Origin: Pseudomonas cremoris
GTDB taxonomy: Bacteria; Pseudomonadota; Gammaproteobacteria; Pseudomonadales; Pseudomonadaceae
Direction: 5' to 3'
DNA length: 64,000 bases
Assembly (NCBI RefSeq): GCF_014230465.1
Contig: NZ_JAAXCY010000002.1
Location: 372,001 to 436,000, forward strand
Shown: positions 38,237-46,142 of the stretch, one piece after another
How the letters are laid out: every line of letters starts with the position of its first letter
How positions within the stretch are numbered: the first letter of the stretch is position 1
The notes under the pieces: generated by a model
The model's input: only the letters and a program-made list of their open reading frames with translations
Database searches by the model: none
Told to the model about the DNA's origin: nothing
Position numbers and translations under genes: made by a program

Positions 38237-39643
38237 ATGTCGAAGTCGGTTCAACTCATCAAAGATCATGACGTTAAATGGATTGATCTGCGCTTCACGG
38301 ACACCAAAGGCACTCAGCACCACGTGACCATGCCGGCTCGCGACGCGCTGGATGACGCTTTCTTCGAAGAAGGCAAAATGTTCGACGGCTCCTCCATCGC
38401 TGGCTGGAAAGGCATCGAAGCTTCCGACATGATCCTGATGCCGGACGACAGCACTGCCGTACTGGACCCGTTCACCGAAGAGCCAACCCTGATCCTGGTT
38501 TGCGACGTGATCGAGCCTTCGACCATGCAAGGCTACGACCGCGACCCACGTGCGATCGCCAAGCGTGCCGAGGAATACCTGAAGTCCACCGGTATCGGTG
38601 ACACCGTATTCGTAGGTCCAGAACCAGAATTCTTCATCTTTGACCAAGTGAAGTTCAAGTCCGACATCTCCGGTTCCATGTTCAAGATCTACTCCGAACA
38701 AGGTTCGTGGATGTCCGACCAGGACGTGGAAGGCGGCAACCATGGCCACCGCCCAGGCATCAAAGGTGGCTACTTCCCAGTTCCGCCGTTCGACCACGAC
38801 CACGAAATCCGCACCTCCATGTGCAACGCCATGGAAGACATGGGCCTGGTCATCGAAGTGCACCACCACGAAGTGGCCACTGCCGGTCAGAACGAAATCG
38901 GTGTGAAGTTCAACACCCTGGTTGCCAAGGCTGACGAAGTTCAAACCCTGAAGTACTGCGTACACAACACTGCCGTTGCCTACGGCCGTACCGCTACCTT
39001 CATGCCTAAGCCTCTGTACGGCGATAACGGTTCGGGTATGCACGTTCACCTGTCCATCGCCAAAGATGGCAAGAACACCTTCGCTGGCGAAGGTTATGCC
39101 GGCCTGTCCGACACCGCCCTGTACTTCATCGGCGGTATCATCAAGCACGGTAAGGCCCTGAACGGCTTCACCAACCCGTCGACCAACTCCTACAAGCGTC
39201 TGGTCCCAGGTTTCGAAGCGCCAGTAATGCTGGCCTACTCGGCTCGCAACCGTTCCGCCTCGATCCGTATTCCTTACGTGTCCAGCCCTCGCGCTCGCCG
39301 TATCGAAGCTCGCTTCCCGGATCCAGCAGCCAACCCGTACCTGGCCTTCGCTGCCCTGGTAATGGCCGGCCTGGACGGTATCCAGAACAAGATCCACCCT
39401 GGCGATGCCGCCGACAAAAACTTGTACGACCTGCCGCCTGAAGAGGCCAAAGAGATCCCACAAGTGTGTGGCAGCCTGAAAGAAGCCCTGGAAGAGCTGG
39501 ACAAGGGCCGTGCGTTCCTGACCAAAGGCGGCGTGTTCAGCGACGACTTCATCGACGCGTACATCGGCCTGAAAAGCGAAGAAGAAATCAAGGTTCGCAC
39601 CTTCGTACACCCACTGGAATACGAGCTGTACTACAGCTGCTGA
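38237..39643 (+). CDS. glnA: Glutamine synthetase, type I
   Basis: ATP-dependent synthesis of glutamine from glutamate and ammonium, as a dodecamer. It has 468 residues from [20 protein letters not shown], with GGAGG 6 bases upstream. Visible: the [12 protein letters not shown] latch (residues about 50), the metal-site [10 protein letters not shown], the flap region, and the adenylylation tyrosine in [10 protein letters not shown] (about 398). It is therefore subject to GlnE control as well as transcriptional control by NtrC and sigma-54. Codon use is strongly biased, as for a highly expressed gene. Confidence 0.98.
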   Translation: MSKSVQLIKDHDVKWIDLRFTDTKGTQHHVTMPARDALDDAFFEEGKMFDGSSIAGWKGIEASDMILMPDDSTAVLDPFTEEPTLILVCDVIEPSTMQGYDRDPRAIAKRAEEYLKSTGIGDTVFVGPEPEFFIFDQVKFKSDISGSMFKIYSEQGSWMSDQDVEGGNHGHRPGIKGGYFPVPPFDHDHEIRTSMCNAMEDMGLVIEVHHHEVATAGQNEIGVKFNTLVAKADEVQTLKYCVHNTAVAYGRTATFMPKPLYGDNGSGMHVHLSIAKDGKNTFAGEGYAGLSDTALYFIGGIIKHGKALNGFTNPSTNSYKRLVPGFEAPVMLAYSARNRSASIRIPYVSSPRARRIEARFPDPAANPYLAFAALVMAGLDGIQNKIHPGDAADKNLYDLPPEEAKEIPQVCGSLKEALEELDKGRAFLTKGGVFSDDFIDAYIGLKSEEEIKVRTFVHPLEYELYYSC

Positions 39644-39675
39644 TCCGGTAGCGCTGCTTAACGTGGCGTGATGAG

Positions 39676-39703
39676 AAAGACCTCCTTCGGGAGGTCTTTT
39701 TTT
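39676..39703 (+). terminator. Terminator of glnA
   Basis: A classic 10-bp stem (AAAGACCTCC / GGAGGTCTTT) with a TTCG tetraloop and a run of T's, 32 bases after the glnA stop. Confidence 0.95.
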
Positions 39704-39779
39704 GCCTGGGATTTGTCAGGTGGCTGCTTGGTGGTCGAGTATCCGGCTGACGCCGCTGTAGGCCTGCAAACCCCATTAA

Positions 39780-39872
39780 AAATGTGGGAGCGGGCTTGCT
39801 CGCGAAAGCGGGGTATCAGTCACCGCAAATGTTGACTGAACCACCGCATTCGCGAGCAAGCCCGCTCCCACA
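39780..39872. repeat. REPIN, class A, abutting a ribosome binding site
   Basis: Paired REPs downstream of the glnA terminator. The last REP ends CTCCCACA and is followed immediately by AGGAG, the ribosome site of the chorismate mutase gene. Confidence 0.95.
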
Positions 39873-39884
39873 AGGAGATCTCCG

Positions 39885-40421
39885 TTGAAATATAGTTTTG
39901 CATTCGCCCTACTGTTCGCCAGCGCCGGTGCATCCGCTGCGCCTACCACTCTTGAGCCTCTGCTCAACAGCATCGCCGAACGCCTGGCCATTGCCGACCA
40001 GGTCGCCCTGAGCAAATGGGACAGCAAAAAACCCGTCGAGGACAAAAAACGCGAACAAGAGGTCATCGCCAGCGTTGTCGCCCAGGCACCGAGCTACAAG
40101 CTGACGCCTGCCGCCGTCGAACAATTCTTTTCGGCGCAGATCGAGGCGAACAAATTGGTGCAATACACCCACCTGTCCGACTGGCAGCTTCTAGGCAAGG
40201 CGCCAGACGACCCGCGCCCTGACCTGGTCAAGCAAATACGCCCGCAACTGGATCAACTGCAAAAACGCCTGCTGCAACAACTGGCCGACTTCGCCCCTCG
40301 GCGCGCCGACCCACAATGCCCGCAATGGCTGGCTCAAGCAGTGCATGAGCCGCTGAATGACCCCATGCGCCAACTGGCGATGATCCGTGCCACTGCAGAG
40401 TTGTGTACTCGCCCTACTTGA
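39885..40421 (+). CDS. Periplasmic chorismate mutase, AroQ-gamma type
   Basis: A 178-residue exported enzyme that should convert chorismate to prephenate in the periplasm. It starts at TTG with AAGGAG 8 bases upstream. The signal peptide MKYSFAFALLFASAGASA is followed by the all-helical AroQ opening LLNSIAERLAIADQVALSKWDSKKPVEDKKREQEVI, in which the Arg, Lys and Asp/Glu positions of the active site are seen. Two C-terminal cysteines (PQCPQW, ELCTRP) fit the disulphide of the secreted gamma class. The biological role of secreted mutases is unsettled. The REPIN forms its 5' boundary. Confidence 0.88.
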   Translation: MKYSFAFALLFASAGASAAPTTLEPLLNSIAERLAIADQVALSKWDSKKPVEDKKREQEVIASVVAQAPSYKLTPAAVEQFFSAQIEANKLVQYTHLSDWQLLGKAPDDPRPDLVKQIRPQLDQLQKRLLQQLADFAPRRADPQCPQWLAQAVHEPLNDPMRQLAMIRATAELCTRPT

Positions 40422-40498
40422 TTCGAAGCACCGTCCTGCATCCAGCCTCCTGTCGGTAGAGATAGCCTGACCAGCCACTTACCGATCAGGATGGAACC

Positions 40499-40924
40499 AT
40501 GGACACCCACAAGTGCTTGATTGCAACAGCGATGGGCTTGTCGTTGCTGGGCTGCGGCACCCAGCCAAAGGACGCTGTACACATCGAAAAAGAGGTATTG
40601 CTCGAACGCAGCGAGTCGTGGGATGGCGTGCCTTACAAAGCCTATCCCTCCGGCCCACCGCAGCTCACGCTGATACGCCTCAAGATTCCTGCTCACACGC
40701 AATTGCCATGGCACACTCACCCGATGCCTAACGCCGCCTACATCGTTTCCGGGGAACTGACGGTTCAAACCCATAAAAGCGGAGTGACTCGCACCTTGAA
40801 ACAAGGGCAAACCCTCGCCGAAATGGTGGGCACCGAACACCGCGGCTTCACCGGAAACTCTGCCGTAGAGCTTCTGGTCTTTTACGCAGGCACTCCAGGC
40901 ATGCCGCTGTCCGAACAACATTGA
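40499..40924 (+). CDS. Cupin-domain lipoprotein (hypothetical)
   Basis: A 141-residue protein with a lipobox-like signal (LIATAMGLSLLGCG, Cys about 18). The mature part is a single cupin barrel. Motif 1 is seen as PAHTQLPWHTHPMPNAAYIVSGELTV (His-x-His plus a distal Glu) and motif 2 around GTEHRGFTGNSAVELLVFY. The metal ligands appear present. It is therefore a surface or periplasmic small-molecule-binding or enzymatic cupin of unknown substrate. It lies between the chorismate mutase and ntrB. Confidence 0.8.
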   Translation: MDTHKCLIATAMGLSLLGCGTQPKDAVHIEKEVLLERSESWDGVPYKAYPSGPPQLTLIRLKIPAHTQLPWHTHPMPNAAYIVSGELTVQTHKSGVTRTLKQGQTLAEMVGTEHRGFTGNSAVELLVFYAGTPGMPLSEQH

Positions 40925-40996
40925 CCCCCCTCACGGATCGTTTGCAGTACGCCCTGAAAACGATCCGCGCACTTCCTGAACAACCTTCACAAAACC

Positions 40997-41011
40997 GCAC
41001 TATATTGGTGC
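40997..41011. promoter_or_regulatory. NtrC-type binding site upstream of ntrB
   Basis: GCACTATATTGGTGC matches GCACCA-N3-TGGTGC with one change. From memory its core equals one of the two strong NtrC sites ahead of enterobacterial glnA. It lies about 155 bases ahead of the predicted sigma-54 start of ntrB. Confidence 0.8.
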
Positions 41012-41097
41012 GATAGGCTGCACCCTACCCACCTGTCCAGCCCATTTTGGTTCGAAACTTCCCGAGCAAGCTGGCAGAACGCCACAGTTTCGCGCCT

Positions 41098-41119
41098 AAA
41101 ACCCCCATTTCAGGGGTTT
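41098..41119 (+). terminator. Hairpin with T-rich tail ahead of ntrB
   Basis: AAACCCC / GGGGTTT around a short loop, followed by CGCGCTTCTTTTC. Its form is like the terminator after ntrC. It probably ends upstream transcripts (cupin gene), leaving ntrB to its own promoter just downstream. Confidence 0.6.
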
Positions 41120-41139
41120 CGCGCTTCTTTTCGGAGCCT

Positions 41140-41155
41140 TGGTTTGGTTTTTGCA
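41140..41155 (+). promoter_or_regulatory. Sigma-54 promoter of ntrBC
   Basis: TGGTTTG-GTTT-TTGCA has the invariant -24 GG and -12 GC at proper spacing and a full TTGCA. The start would be near 41166, giving a leader of about 45 bases. With the NtrC site at 40997 this predicts autoregulation of ntrBC apart from glnA. Confidence 0.7.
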
Positions 41156-41211
41156 TTTTCCTTGTATCAGCGTGTGCCTCAAGCCCGCGCCTTGCTCCAA
41201 AAGAGGTCCTG

Positions 41212-42297
41212 ATGACCATCAGCGATGCACTGCACCGTTTATTACTCGACAACCTGACCACCGCGACCATCTTGCTCAACGACGACCTGCGTCTTGAGTA
41301 CATGAACCCGGCGGCGGAGATGCTCTTGGCCATCAGCGGCCAGCGCAGCCATGGGCAGTTCATCAGCGAATTGTTCACCGAGTCGGCCGAAGCGTTGAGC
41401 TCGTTGCGCCAGGCGGTGGAGCAGGCACACCCTTTCACCAAGCGCGAAGCGATGCTCACCGCCCTCACCGGCCAGACGCTGACCGTCGACTACGCCGTGA
41501 CCCCGATCCTGAGCAACGGCGCCACCCTGCTACTGCTCGAAGTGCACCCTCGTGATCGCCTGCTGCGTATCACCAAGGAGGAAGCGCAGCTGTCCAAGCA
41601 GGAGACCAGCAAGATGCTGGTGCGCGGCCTCGCCCATGAAATCAAGAACCCGCTGGGCGGGATCCGTGGCGCGGCGCAGCTGCTGGCCCGTGAACTGCCG
41701 GAAGAGCACCTCAAGGACTACACCAACGTCATCATCGAAGAAGCCGATCGCTTGCGTAACCTGGTGGACCGCATGCTCGGCTCCAACAAGCTGCCGTCCC
41801 TGGCGATGACCAACGTGCACGAAGTGCTGGAGCGCGTTTGCCAATTGGTGGAGGCCGAAAGCCAAGGTTGCATCAACCTGGTGCGCGACTACGACCCGAG
41901 CATTCCCGACGTACTGATCGATCGTGAACAGATGATCCAGGCGGTGCTCAACATCGTGCGCAACGCCATGCAGGCCATCAGCAGCCAGAACGAGCTGCGC
42001 CTGGGCCGCATCAGTCTGCGCACGCGCGCCCTGCGCCAGTTCACCATCGGCCACGTGCGTCATCGCCTGGTGACCAAGGTCGAGATCATCGACAACGGCC
42101 CGGGCATTCCTGCGGAACTCCAGGAAACCATCTTCTTTCCCATGGTCAGTGGCCGCCCGGACGGTACCGGGCTGGGCCTGGCCATTACCCAGAACATCAT
42201 CAGCCAGCATCAGGGCCTGATCGAATGTGAGAGCCATCCTGGCCACACCACCTTCTCGATCTTTCTGCCACTGGAACAAGGAGCCCCATCGACATGA
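41212..42297 (+). CDS. ntrB: Nitrogen regulation sensor kinase NtrB
   Basis: Cytosolic two-component kinase/phosphatase that, with PII protein, sets NtrC phosphorylation by nitrogen status. It has 361 residues from MTISDALHRLLLDNL; AAAGAGG is 6 bases upstream. An N-terminal PAS domain (about 10-110) precedes the H box LAHEIKNPLGGIRGAAQLL (phospho-His about 145). N, G1 and G2 boxes follow in NIVRNAMQAI, DNGPGI and GTGLGLAI. There is no membrane segment, as expected. It overlaps ntrC by 4 bases. Confidence 0.97.
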   Translation: MTISDALHRLLLDNLTTATILLNDDLRLEYMNPAAEMLLAISGQRSHGQFISELFTESAEALSSLRQAVEQAHPFTKREAMLTALTGQTLTVDYAVTPILSNGATLLLLEVHPRDRLLRITKEEAQLSKQETSKMLVRGLAHEIKNPLGGIRGAAQLLARELPEEHLKDYTNVIIEEADRLRNLVDRMLGSNKLPSLAMTNVHEVLERVCQLVEAESQGCINLVRDYDPSIPDVLIDREQMIQAVLNIVRNAMQAISSQNELRLGRISLRTRALRQFTIGHVRHRLVTKVEIIDNGPGIPAELQETIFFPMVSGRPDGTGLGLAITQNIISQHQGLIECESHPGHTTFSIFLPLEQGAPST

Positions 42298-43730
42298 GCC
42301 GTAGTGAAACTGTCTGGATCGTCGATGACGACCGTTCTATCCGCTGGGTCCTCGAGAAAGCCTTGCAACAGGAAGGCATGACCACCCAGAGCTTCGACAG
42401 CGCCGACGGCGTGATGAGCCGCCTGGCGCGCCAGCAGCCGGACGTGATCATCTCCGACATCCGCATGCCCGGTGCCAGTGGCCTGGACCTGCTGGCCCGT
42501 ATTCGTGAGCAGCACCCGCGCCTGCCGGTGATCATCATGACCGCGCACTCGGACCTGGACAGCGCTGTCGCGTCTTACCAGGGTGGTGCGTTCGAATACC
42601 TGCCCAAGCCATTCGACGTGGACGAGGCGGTGGCGCTGGTCAAGCGCGCCAACCAGCACGCCCAGGAACAGCAAAGCCAGGAAGCGCCACCGACCCTGAC
42701 CCGCACCCCGGAAATCATCGGCGAAGCGCCGGCGATGCAGGAAGTGTTTCGCGCCATCGGGCGCTTGAGCCACTCCAACATTACCGTGCTGATCAACGGT
42801 GAGTCGGGTACGGGTAAAGAGTTGGTGGCCCACGCCCTGCACCGTCACAGCCCACGGGCAGCCTCGCCGTTTATCGCACTGAACATGGCGGCGATTCCCA
42901 AGGACCTGATGGAGTCCGAGCTGTTCGGCCATGAAAAAGGGGCCTTCACCGGTGCGGCCAATTTGCGTCGCGGACGCTTTGAGCAGGCCGACGGCGGCAC
43001 GCTGTTCCTGGATGAAATCGGCGATATGCCGGCCGACACCCAGACGCGCCTGCTGCGGGTATTGGCGGATGGTGAGTTCTATCGCGTGGGCGGGCACACG
43101 CCGGTCAAGGTCGACGTGCGCATCATCGCGGCGACGCACCAGAACCTGGAAACCCTGGTGCACGCAGGCAAGTTCCGTGAGGACTTGTTCCACCGCCTCA
43201 ACGTGATCCGCATCCATATCCCGCGCATGTCGGATCGCCGCGAAGACATCCCGACCCTGGCCCGCCACTTCCTCAGCCGCGCCGCCCAGGAGCTCGCCGT
43301 CGAGCCCAAGCTGCTGAAAAGCGAAACCGAGGAATACCTGAAGAACCTGCCGTGGCCGGGCAACGTGCGCCAGTTGGAGAACACCTGCCGCTGGATCACG
43401 GTGATGGCGTCCGGGCGTGAAGTGCACATCAGCGACCTGCCGCCGGAGCTGCTGAGCCTGCCGCAGGACTCGGCACCGGTGACCAACTGGGAGCAGGCGC
43501 TGCGCCAATGGGCCGACCAGGCCCTGGCACGCGGCCAGTCGAACTTGCTGGACAGCGCCGTACCGGCGTTCGAGCGGATCATGATCGAGACGGCCTTGAA
43601 ACACACCGCCGGGCGCCGTCGCGATGCTGCGGTGTTGCTGGGTTGGGGGCGTAATACCCTGACGCGCAAGATCAAGGAGCTGGGGATGAAGGTGGATGGT
43701 GGGGATGATGACGAGGGTGAAGACGCCTGA
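42294..43730 (+). CDS. ntrC: Nitrogen regulation response regulator NtrC
   Basis: Sigma-54 enhancer-binding activator, 478 residues. The receiver domain carries the phospho-acceptor Asp in IISDIRMPG. The AAA+ domain has Walker A GESGTGKE, the sigma-54 contact loop GAFTGA, and Walker B LFLDEIGD. The C-terminal Fis-type helix-turn-helix is RRRDAAVLLGWGRNTLTRKIKELG. Likely targets in this window are glnA, ntrB and the NrsZ-like RNA. The tail ends in an acidic run (DGGDDDEGEDA). Confidence 0.98.
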   Translation: MSRSETVWIVDDDRSIRWVLEKALQQEGMTTQSFDSADGVMSRLARQQPDVIISDIRMPGASGLDLLARIREQHPRLPVIIMTAHSDLDSAVASYQGGAFEYLPKPFDVDEAVALVKRANQHAQEQQSQEAPPTLTRTPEIIGEAPAMQEVFRAIGRLSHSNITVLINGESGTGKELVAHALHRHSPRAASPFIALNMAAIPKDLMESELFGHEKGAFTGAANLRRGRFEQADGGTLFLDEIGDMPADTQTRLLRVLADGEFYRVGGHTPVKVDVRIIAATHQNLETLVHAGKFREDLFHRLNVIRIHIPRMSDRREDIPTLARHFLSRAAQELAVEPKLLKSETEEYLKNLPWPGNVRQLENTCRWITVMASGREVHISDLPPELLSLPQDSAPVTNWEQALRQWADQALARGQSNLLDSAVPAFERIMIETALKHTAGRRRDAAVLLGWGRNTLTRKIKELGMKVDGGDDDEGEDA

Positions 43731-43753
43731 GCCTCAGATTCACTGTTGATCTC

Positions 43754-43844
43754 GTGTGGGAGCGGGCTTGCTCGCGAATGCGGTGTATCAGGCACAGCTA
43801 TTTTGTCTGACCCACCGCTTTCGCGAGCAAGCCCGCTCCCACAT
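43754..43844. repeat. REPIN, class A
   Basis: Paired REP copies 24 bases after the ntrC stop, ahead of the terminator at 43966. Confidence 0.95.
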
Positions 43845-43965
43845 TTGGATCTCCATACGATTCAGGATCGTGCACCGCTTGAATGCACCATGAACCGGCA
43901 TCGGGCACCAACCCAATTCCTGAAACATCCGCCCAACAACAAAATCCTTAAACCCCAAAACCACC

Positions 43966-43988
43966 AAAGCCCCGTATTCCGGGGCTTT
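43966..43988 (+). terminator. Terminator between ntrC and the NrsZ-like RNA
   Basis: AAAGCCCCG / CGGGGCTTT hairpin followed by GCGCTTTC. It should separate ntrBC transcription from the sRNA promoter 41 bases further on. Confidence 0.8.
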
Positions 43989-44028
43989 GCGCTTTCTAAG
44001 TATATTTTTTAGCGTAACCAGACAACTC

Positions 44029-44044
44029 TGGCACGCGCCCTGCA
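44029..44044 (+). promoter_or_regulatory. Sigma-54 promoter of the NrsZ-like RNA
   Basis: TGGCACG-CGCC-CTGCA matches the full -24 element and all but one base of the -12 element. The predicted start is near 44055. Three GCACC half-sites at 43872, 43885 and 43905, about 145-185 bases upstream, are candidate NtrC contacts. Confidence 0.85.
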
Positions 44045-44054
44045 ATAACCCCTG

Positions 44055-44352
44055 TACAACCCAGTTTCGGGGACCTTGGTACAGGCAGGCCGAGAGTCCC
44101 CTCTTTACACCCGGGGTGCTTGATGCGAACCGCGTCGCGCTCCATACCGCTTTGGGGAACCTTGGTACAGGCAGGCCGGGGATTCCCTCTTTAACACCGA
44201 AGCCCTTGCGGCTTCACCCCGTTTTGGGAGCCCTGGTACAGGCAGGCCGGGAACTCCCTTCTTTACACCCGGGGCTTATGTGGCACAGCGCCCATAGCTC
44301 CAACCCGTTTTGGGGACCTTGGTACAGGCAGGCCGGGGATTCCCTCTTTTAT
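44055..44352 (+). ncRNA. nrsZ: NrsZ-like nitrogen-regulated small RNA, four hairpin blocks
   Basis: About 300 bases between ntrC and the next gene hold four copies of a block of roughly 50 bases (44061-44116, 44147-44198, 44219-44274, 44305-44350). All share TGGTACAGGCAGGCCG. The closing stems covary: GGGAC/GTCCC in block 1, GGGAA/TTCCC in block 2, GGGAG/CTCCC in block 3. This supports real RNA structure. The second spacer forms its own hairpin (GAAGCC / GGCTTC). A sigma-54 promoter precedes it and the last block runs into CTCTTTT. Position after ntrC, nitrogen promoter and block structure fit NrsZ of P. aeruginosa, a processed sRNA (identity from memory). The 5' and 3' ends are estimates. 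Confidence 0.85.
44061..44350 (+). repeat. Four imperfect direct repeats inside the sRNA
   Basis: The 16-base core is invariant, while flanks and spacers (30, 20 and 30 bases) differ. The distances between cores are about 86, 71 and 86 bases. They are parts of one RNA gene rather than a CRISPR or satellite. Confidence 0.9.
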
Positions 44353-44789
44353 TGCTCTTGGAGATGGATCTCCAGCCGCCAACGGCCTTCGGCCTTCTCG
44401 CCCCTCCACTCCCCTCGCAATGGCCGAGCCGCCACCAGGTTCAGCAGCAAGCCGCCATCGGTTTTGCGAATGCGCCAATTCACATCCTTGTCATTGACCT
44501 TGAGTTGCCCGCTGGCGGTTTTGCCCTGGGCGTCGAACAGCAGCGCCACGGTGCCGTCGATATGCTCGCCGTGCAGCTTGGGCTCGCTGTTGAACCACAC
44601 CACCACACCGTCCGCCGCTGTATCCACCTGCTGCAGTTCGATGGGGTCCGGGGTGGTGAGGCGGCCAATCATCAGGCCCACCATCACGCCGACAATCGCC
44701 AAAGAGCCCATGACCTTCGGCATTAGCTTCGGTCTTGGGTCCTCTTCGGGGGTAGAATGCAGCGCATCTTTACCTTCGGAGCCGTGCAT
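44349..44789 (-). CDS. Single-pass membrane hypothetical protein
   Basis: A 146-residue protein with a polar N-terminal segment, one helix near residues 28-42 (GSLAIVGVMVGLMIGRL), and a small C-terminal beta-rich domain (WFNSEPKLHGEHIDGTVALLFDAQGKTASGQLKVND...). Orthologues occupy the same place between ntrC and trmL in pseudomonads; function is unknown. The chosen ATG shares the CATG at 44787-44790 with the divergent trmL start. A later ATG (MPKVMGSL, 44723) is an alternative. The 3' end touches the end of the NrsZ-like RNA from the opposite strand. Confidence 0.75.
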   Translation of the reverse strand: MHGSEGKDALHSTPEEDPRPKLMPKVMGSLAIVGVMVGLMIGRLTTPDPIELQQVDTAADGVVVWFNSEPKLHGEHIDGTVALLFDAQGKTASGQLKVNDKDVNWRIRKTDGGLLLNLVAARPLRGEWRGEKAEGRWRLEIHLQEQ

Positions 44790-45243
44790 GTTTCACGTCA
44801 TCCTTTTTCAACCAGAAATTCCGCCGAATACCGGCAACGTTATCAGGCTGTGCGCCAACAGTGGCTGCCACCTGCATTTGATCGAGCCTTTGGGCTTCGA
44901 CATGGACGACAAACGCCTGCGCCGCGCCGGGCTGGACTACCACGAGTACGCCACGCTCAAGCGCCACGCCGACCTGGCCAGCTGCCTGGAGAGCCTGGGG
45001 CATCCACGACTGTTTGCGTTCACCACCAAGGGCTCGCAGCCGTTCCATGATGTCAGCTTTGCCGAAGGCGATGCCTTCCTGTTCGGCCCGGAAAGCCGGG
45101 GCCTGCCAGCCGACGTGCTGGATGCCCTGCCTGATGGCCATCGCCTGCGGTTACCAATGCGCGAAGGGTGCCGCAGCTTGAACCTGTCCAACACCGTGGC
45201 GGTTGCCGTCTACGAAGGCTGGCGCCAATTGGGCTTTAAATAA
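44788..45243 (+). CDS. trmL: tRNA (cytidine/uridine-2'-O-)-methyltransferase TrmL
   Basis: SPOUT-fold enzyme that methylates the ribose of nucleotide 34 in tRNA-Leu isoacceptors. It has 151 residues from MFHVILFQPEIPPNTGNVIRLC, with CGGAG 7 bases upstream. The knot motifs are intact: NTGNVIRLCANSG, FLFGPESRGLP and LRLPMREGCRSLNLSNTVAVAVYE. A much longer reading in the same frame extends through the sRNA region and is not real. Confidence 0.93.
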   Translation: MFHVILFQPEIPPNTGNVIRLCANSGCHLHLIEPLGFDMDDKRLRRAGLDYHEYATLKRHADLASCLESLGHPRLFAFTTKGSQPFHDVSFAEGDAFLFGPESRGLPADVLDALPDGHRLRLPMREGCRSLNLSNTVAVAVYEGWRQLGFK

Positions 45244-45255
45244 CACTGCTGAACA

Positions 45256-45350
45256 AATGTGGGAGCGGGCTTGCTCGCGAATGCGGTGTGTCAGTCAACG
45301 AAGATATCGACTGAAATACCGCATTCGCGAGCAAGCCCGCTCCCACATTT
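45256..45350. repeat. REPIN, class A
   Basis: Lies between the convergent trmL and secB genes. The spacer (TGTCAGTC ... GACTGA) is clearly self-complementary, so the whole element forms one long hairpin. Confidence 0.95.
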
Positions 45351-45375
45351 GATCGGTGTCGTTATTCAGAACAGC

Positions 45376-45855
45376 TTACTGAACCGTCGACGAACCTTCC
45401 TGTTGCATGCGCTGCAGCTCTTGAGCGTACAGGGCATCGAAGTTCACCGGAGCCAGCATCAGCGCTGGGAACGAGCCACGGGTGACCAGGCTGTCCAGGG
45501 TCTCACGGGCATACGGGAACAGGATGTTCGGGCAGAACGCGCCCAGGGTGTGGCTCATGGACGCTTCGTCCAGGCCCTGGATCAGGAAGATACCGGCCTG
45601 TTGCACTTCAGCAATGAAGGCCACTTCTTCACCGTTCTTGACGGTGACCGACAGGGTCAGCACGACTTCGTGGAAGTCACCTTCCAGCGGCTTTTGACGG
45701 GTGTTCAGGTCCAGCGCAACGCTTGGGGTCCATTCCTGGCGGAAGATGGCCGGGCTTTTCGGCGCTTCAAACGACAGGTCACGCACGTAGATGCGCTGCA
45801 GCGAGAACTGTGGGCCTTGGTCTTGCGCAGCTTCGGTGTTCTGTTGGTCAGTCAT
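45376..45855 (-). CDS. secB: Protein-export chaperone SecB
   Basis: Tetrameric cytosolic chaperone that keeps precursors unfolded and hands them to SecA. It has 159 residues. The family block [22 protein letters not shown], the [23 protein letters not shown] interface and the C-terminal helix are present. A strong ribosome site (AAGGAT) precedes the ATG. It follows grxC by 34 bases in the rhodanese-grxC-secB operon also found in enterobacteria. Confidence 0.97.
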   Translation of the reverse strand: MTDQQNTEAAQDQGPQFSLQRIYVRDLSFEAPKSPAIFRQEWTPSVALDLNTRQKPLEGDFHEVVLTLSVTVKNGEEVAFIAEVQQAGIFLIQGLDEASMSHTLGAFCPNILFPYARETLDSLVTRGSFPALMLAPVNFDALYAQELQRMQQEGSSTVQ

Positions 45856-45889
45856 CGCAGATCCTTGTGATCTTGGGGTCTTTTAGGGG

Positions 45890-46141
45890 TTAGGCGAGCA
45901 GCGCATCAAGTTTACCGGCGCGCTCCAGGGCAAACAGGTCGTCGCAACCACCGATGTGCTTGGCACCGATCCAGATTTGCGGCACGGACGTGCGCCCCGC
46001 CTTCTGGGCCATTTCGGCGCGCACCTGGGGTTTGCCGTCGACCTTGATCTCTTCGAAGGCAACGCCCTTTTTCTCAAGCAGGGCCTTGGCCCGCATGCAG
46101 TAAGGGCACCAATCGCTGGAGTACACGACAACCTGGCTCAT
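45890..46141 (-). CDS. grxC: Glutaredoxin 3
   Basis: Small thiol-disulphide oxidoreductase, 83 residues, with the dithiol active site CPYC near residue 12. The GSH-binding TSVPQIWIGAKHIGGCDDL segment holds the cis-Pro. It is separated by 1 base from the upstream rhodanese-like gene and lies in the conserved order with secB. Confidence 0.96.
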   Translation of the reverse strand: MSQVVVYSSDWCPYCMRAKALLEKKGVAFEEIKVDGKPQVRAEMAQKAGRTSVPQIWIGAKHIGGCDDLFALERAGKLDALLA

Positions 46142-46142
46142 A

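Noticed and set aside
44061..44350. The four repeats as a CRISPR array
   Set aside because: The repeats are imperfect and 50 bases long, spacers vary from 20 to 30 bases, and there are no cas genes. Covarying stems and a sigma-54 promoter mark a structured RNA.
43987..45243. A 418-residue reading of trmL with a long N-terminal extension through the repeat region
   Set aside because: The extension translates the NrsZ-like RNA blocks and the antisense of the neighbouring gene. TrmL itself starts at 44788 with a ribosome site and normal family length.
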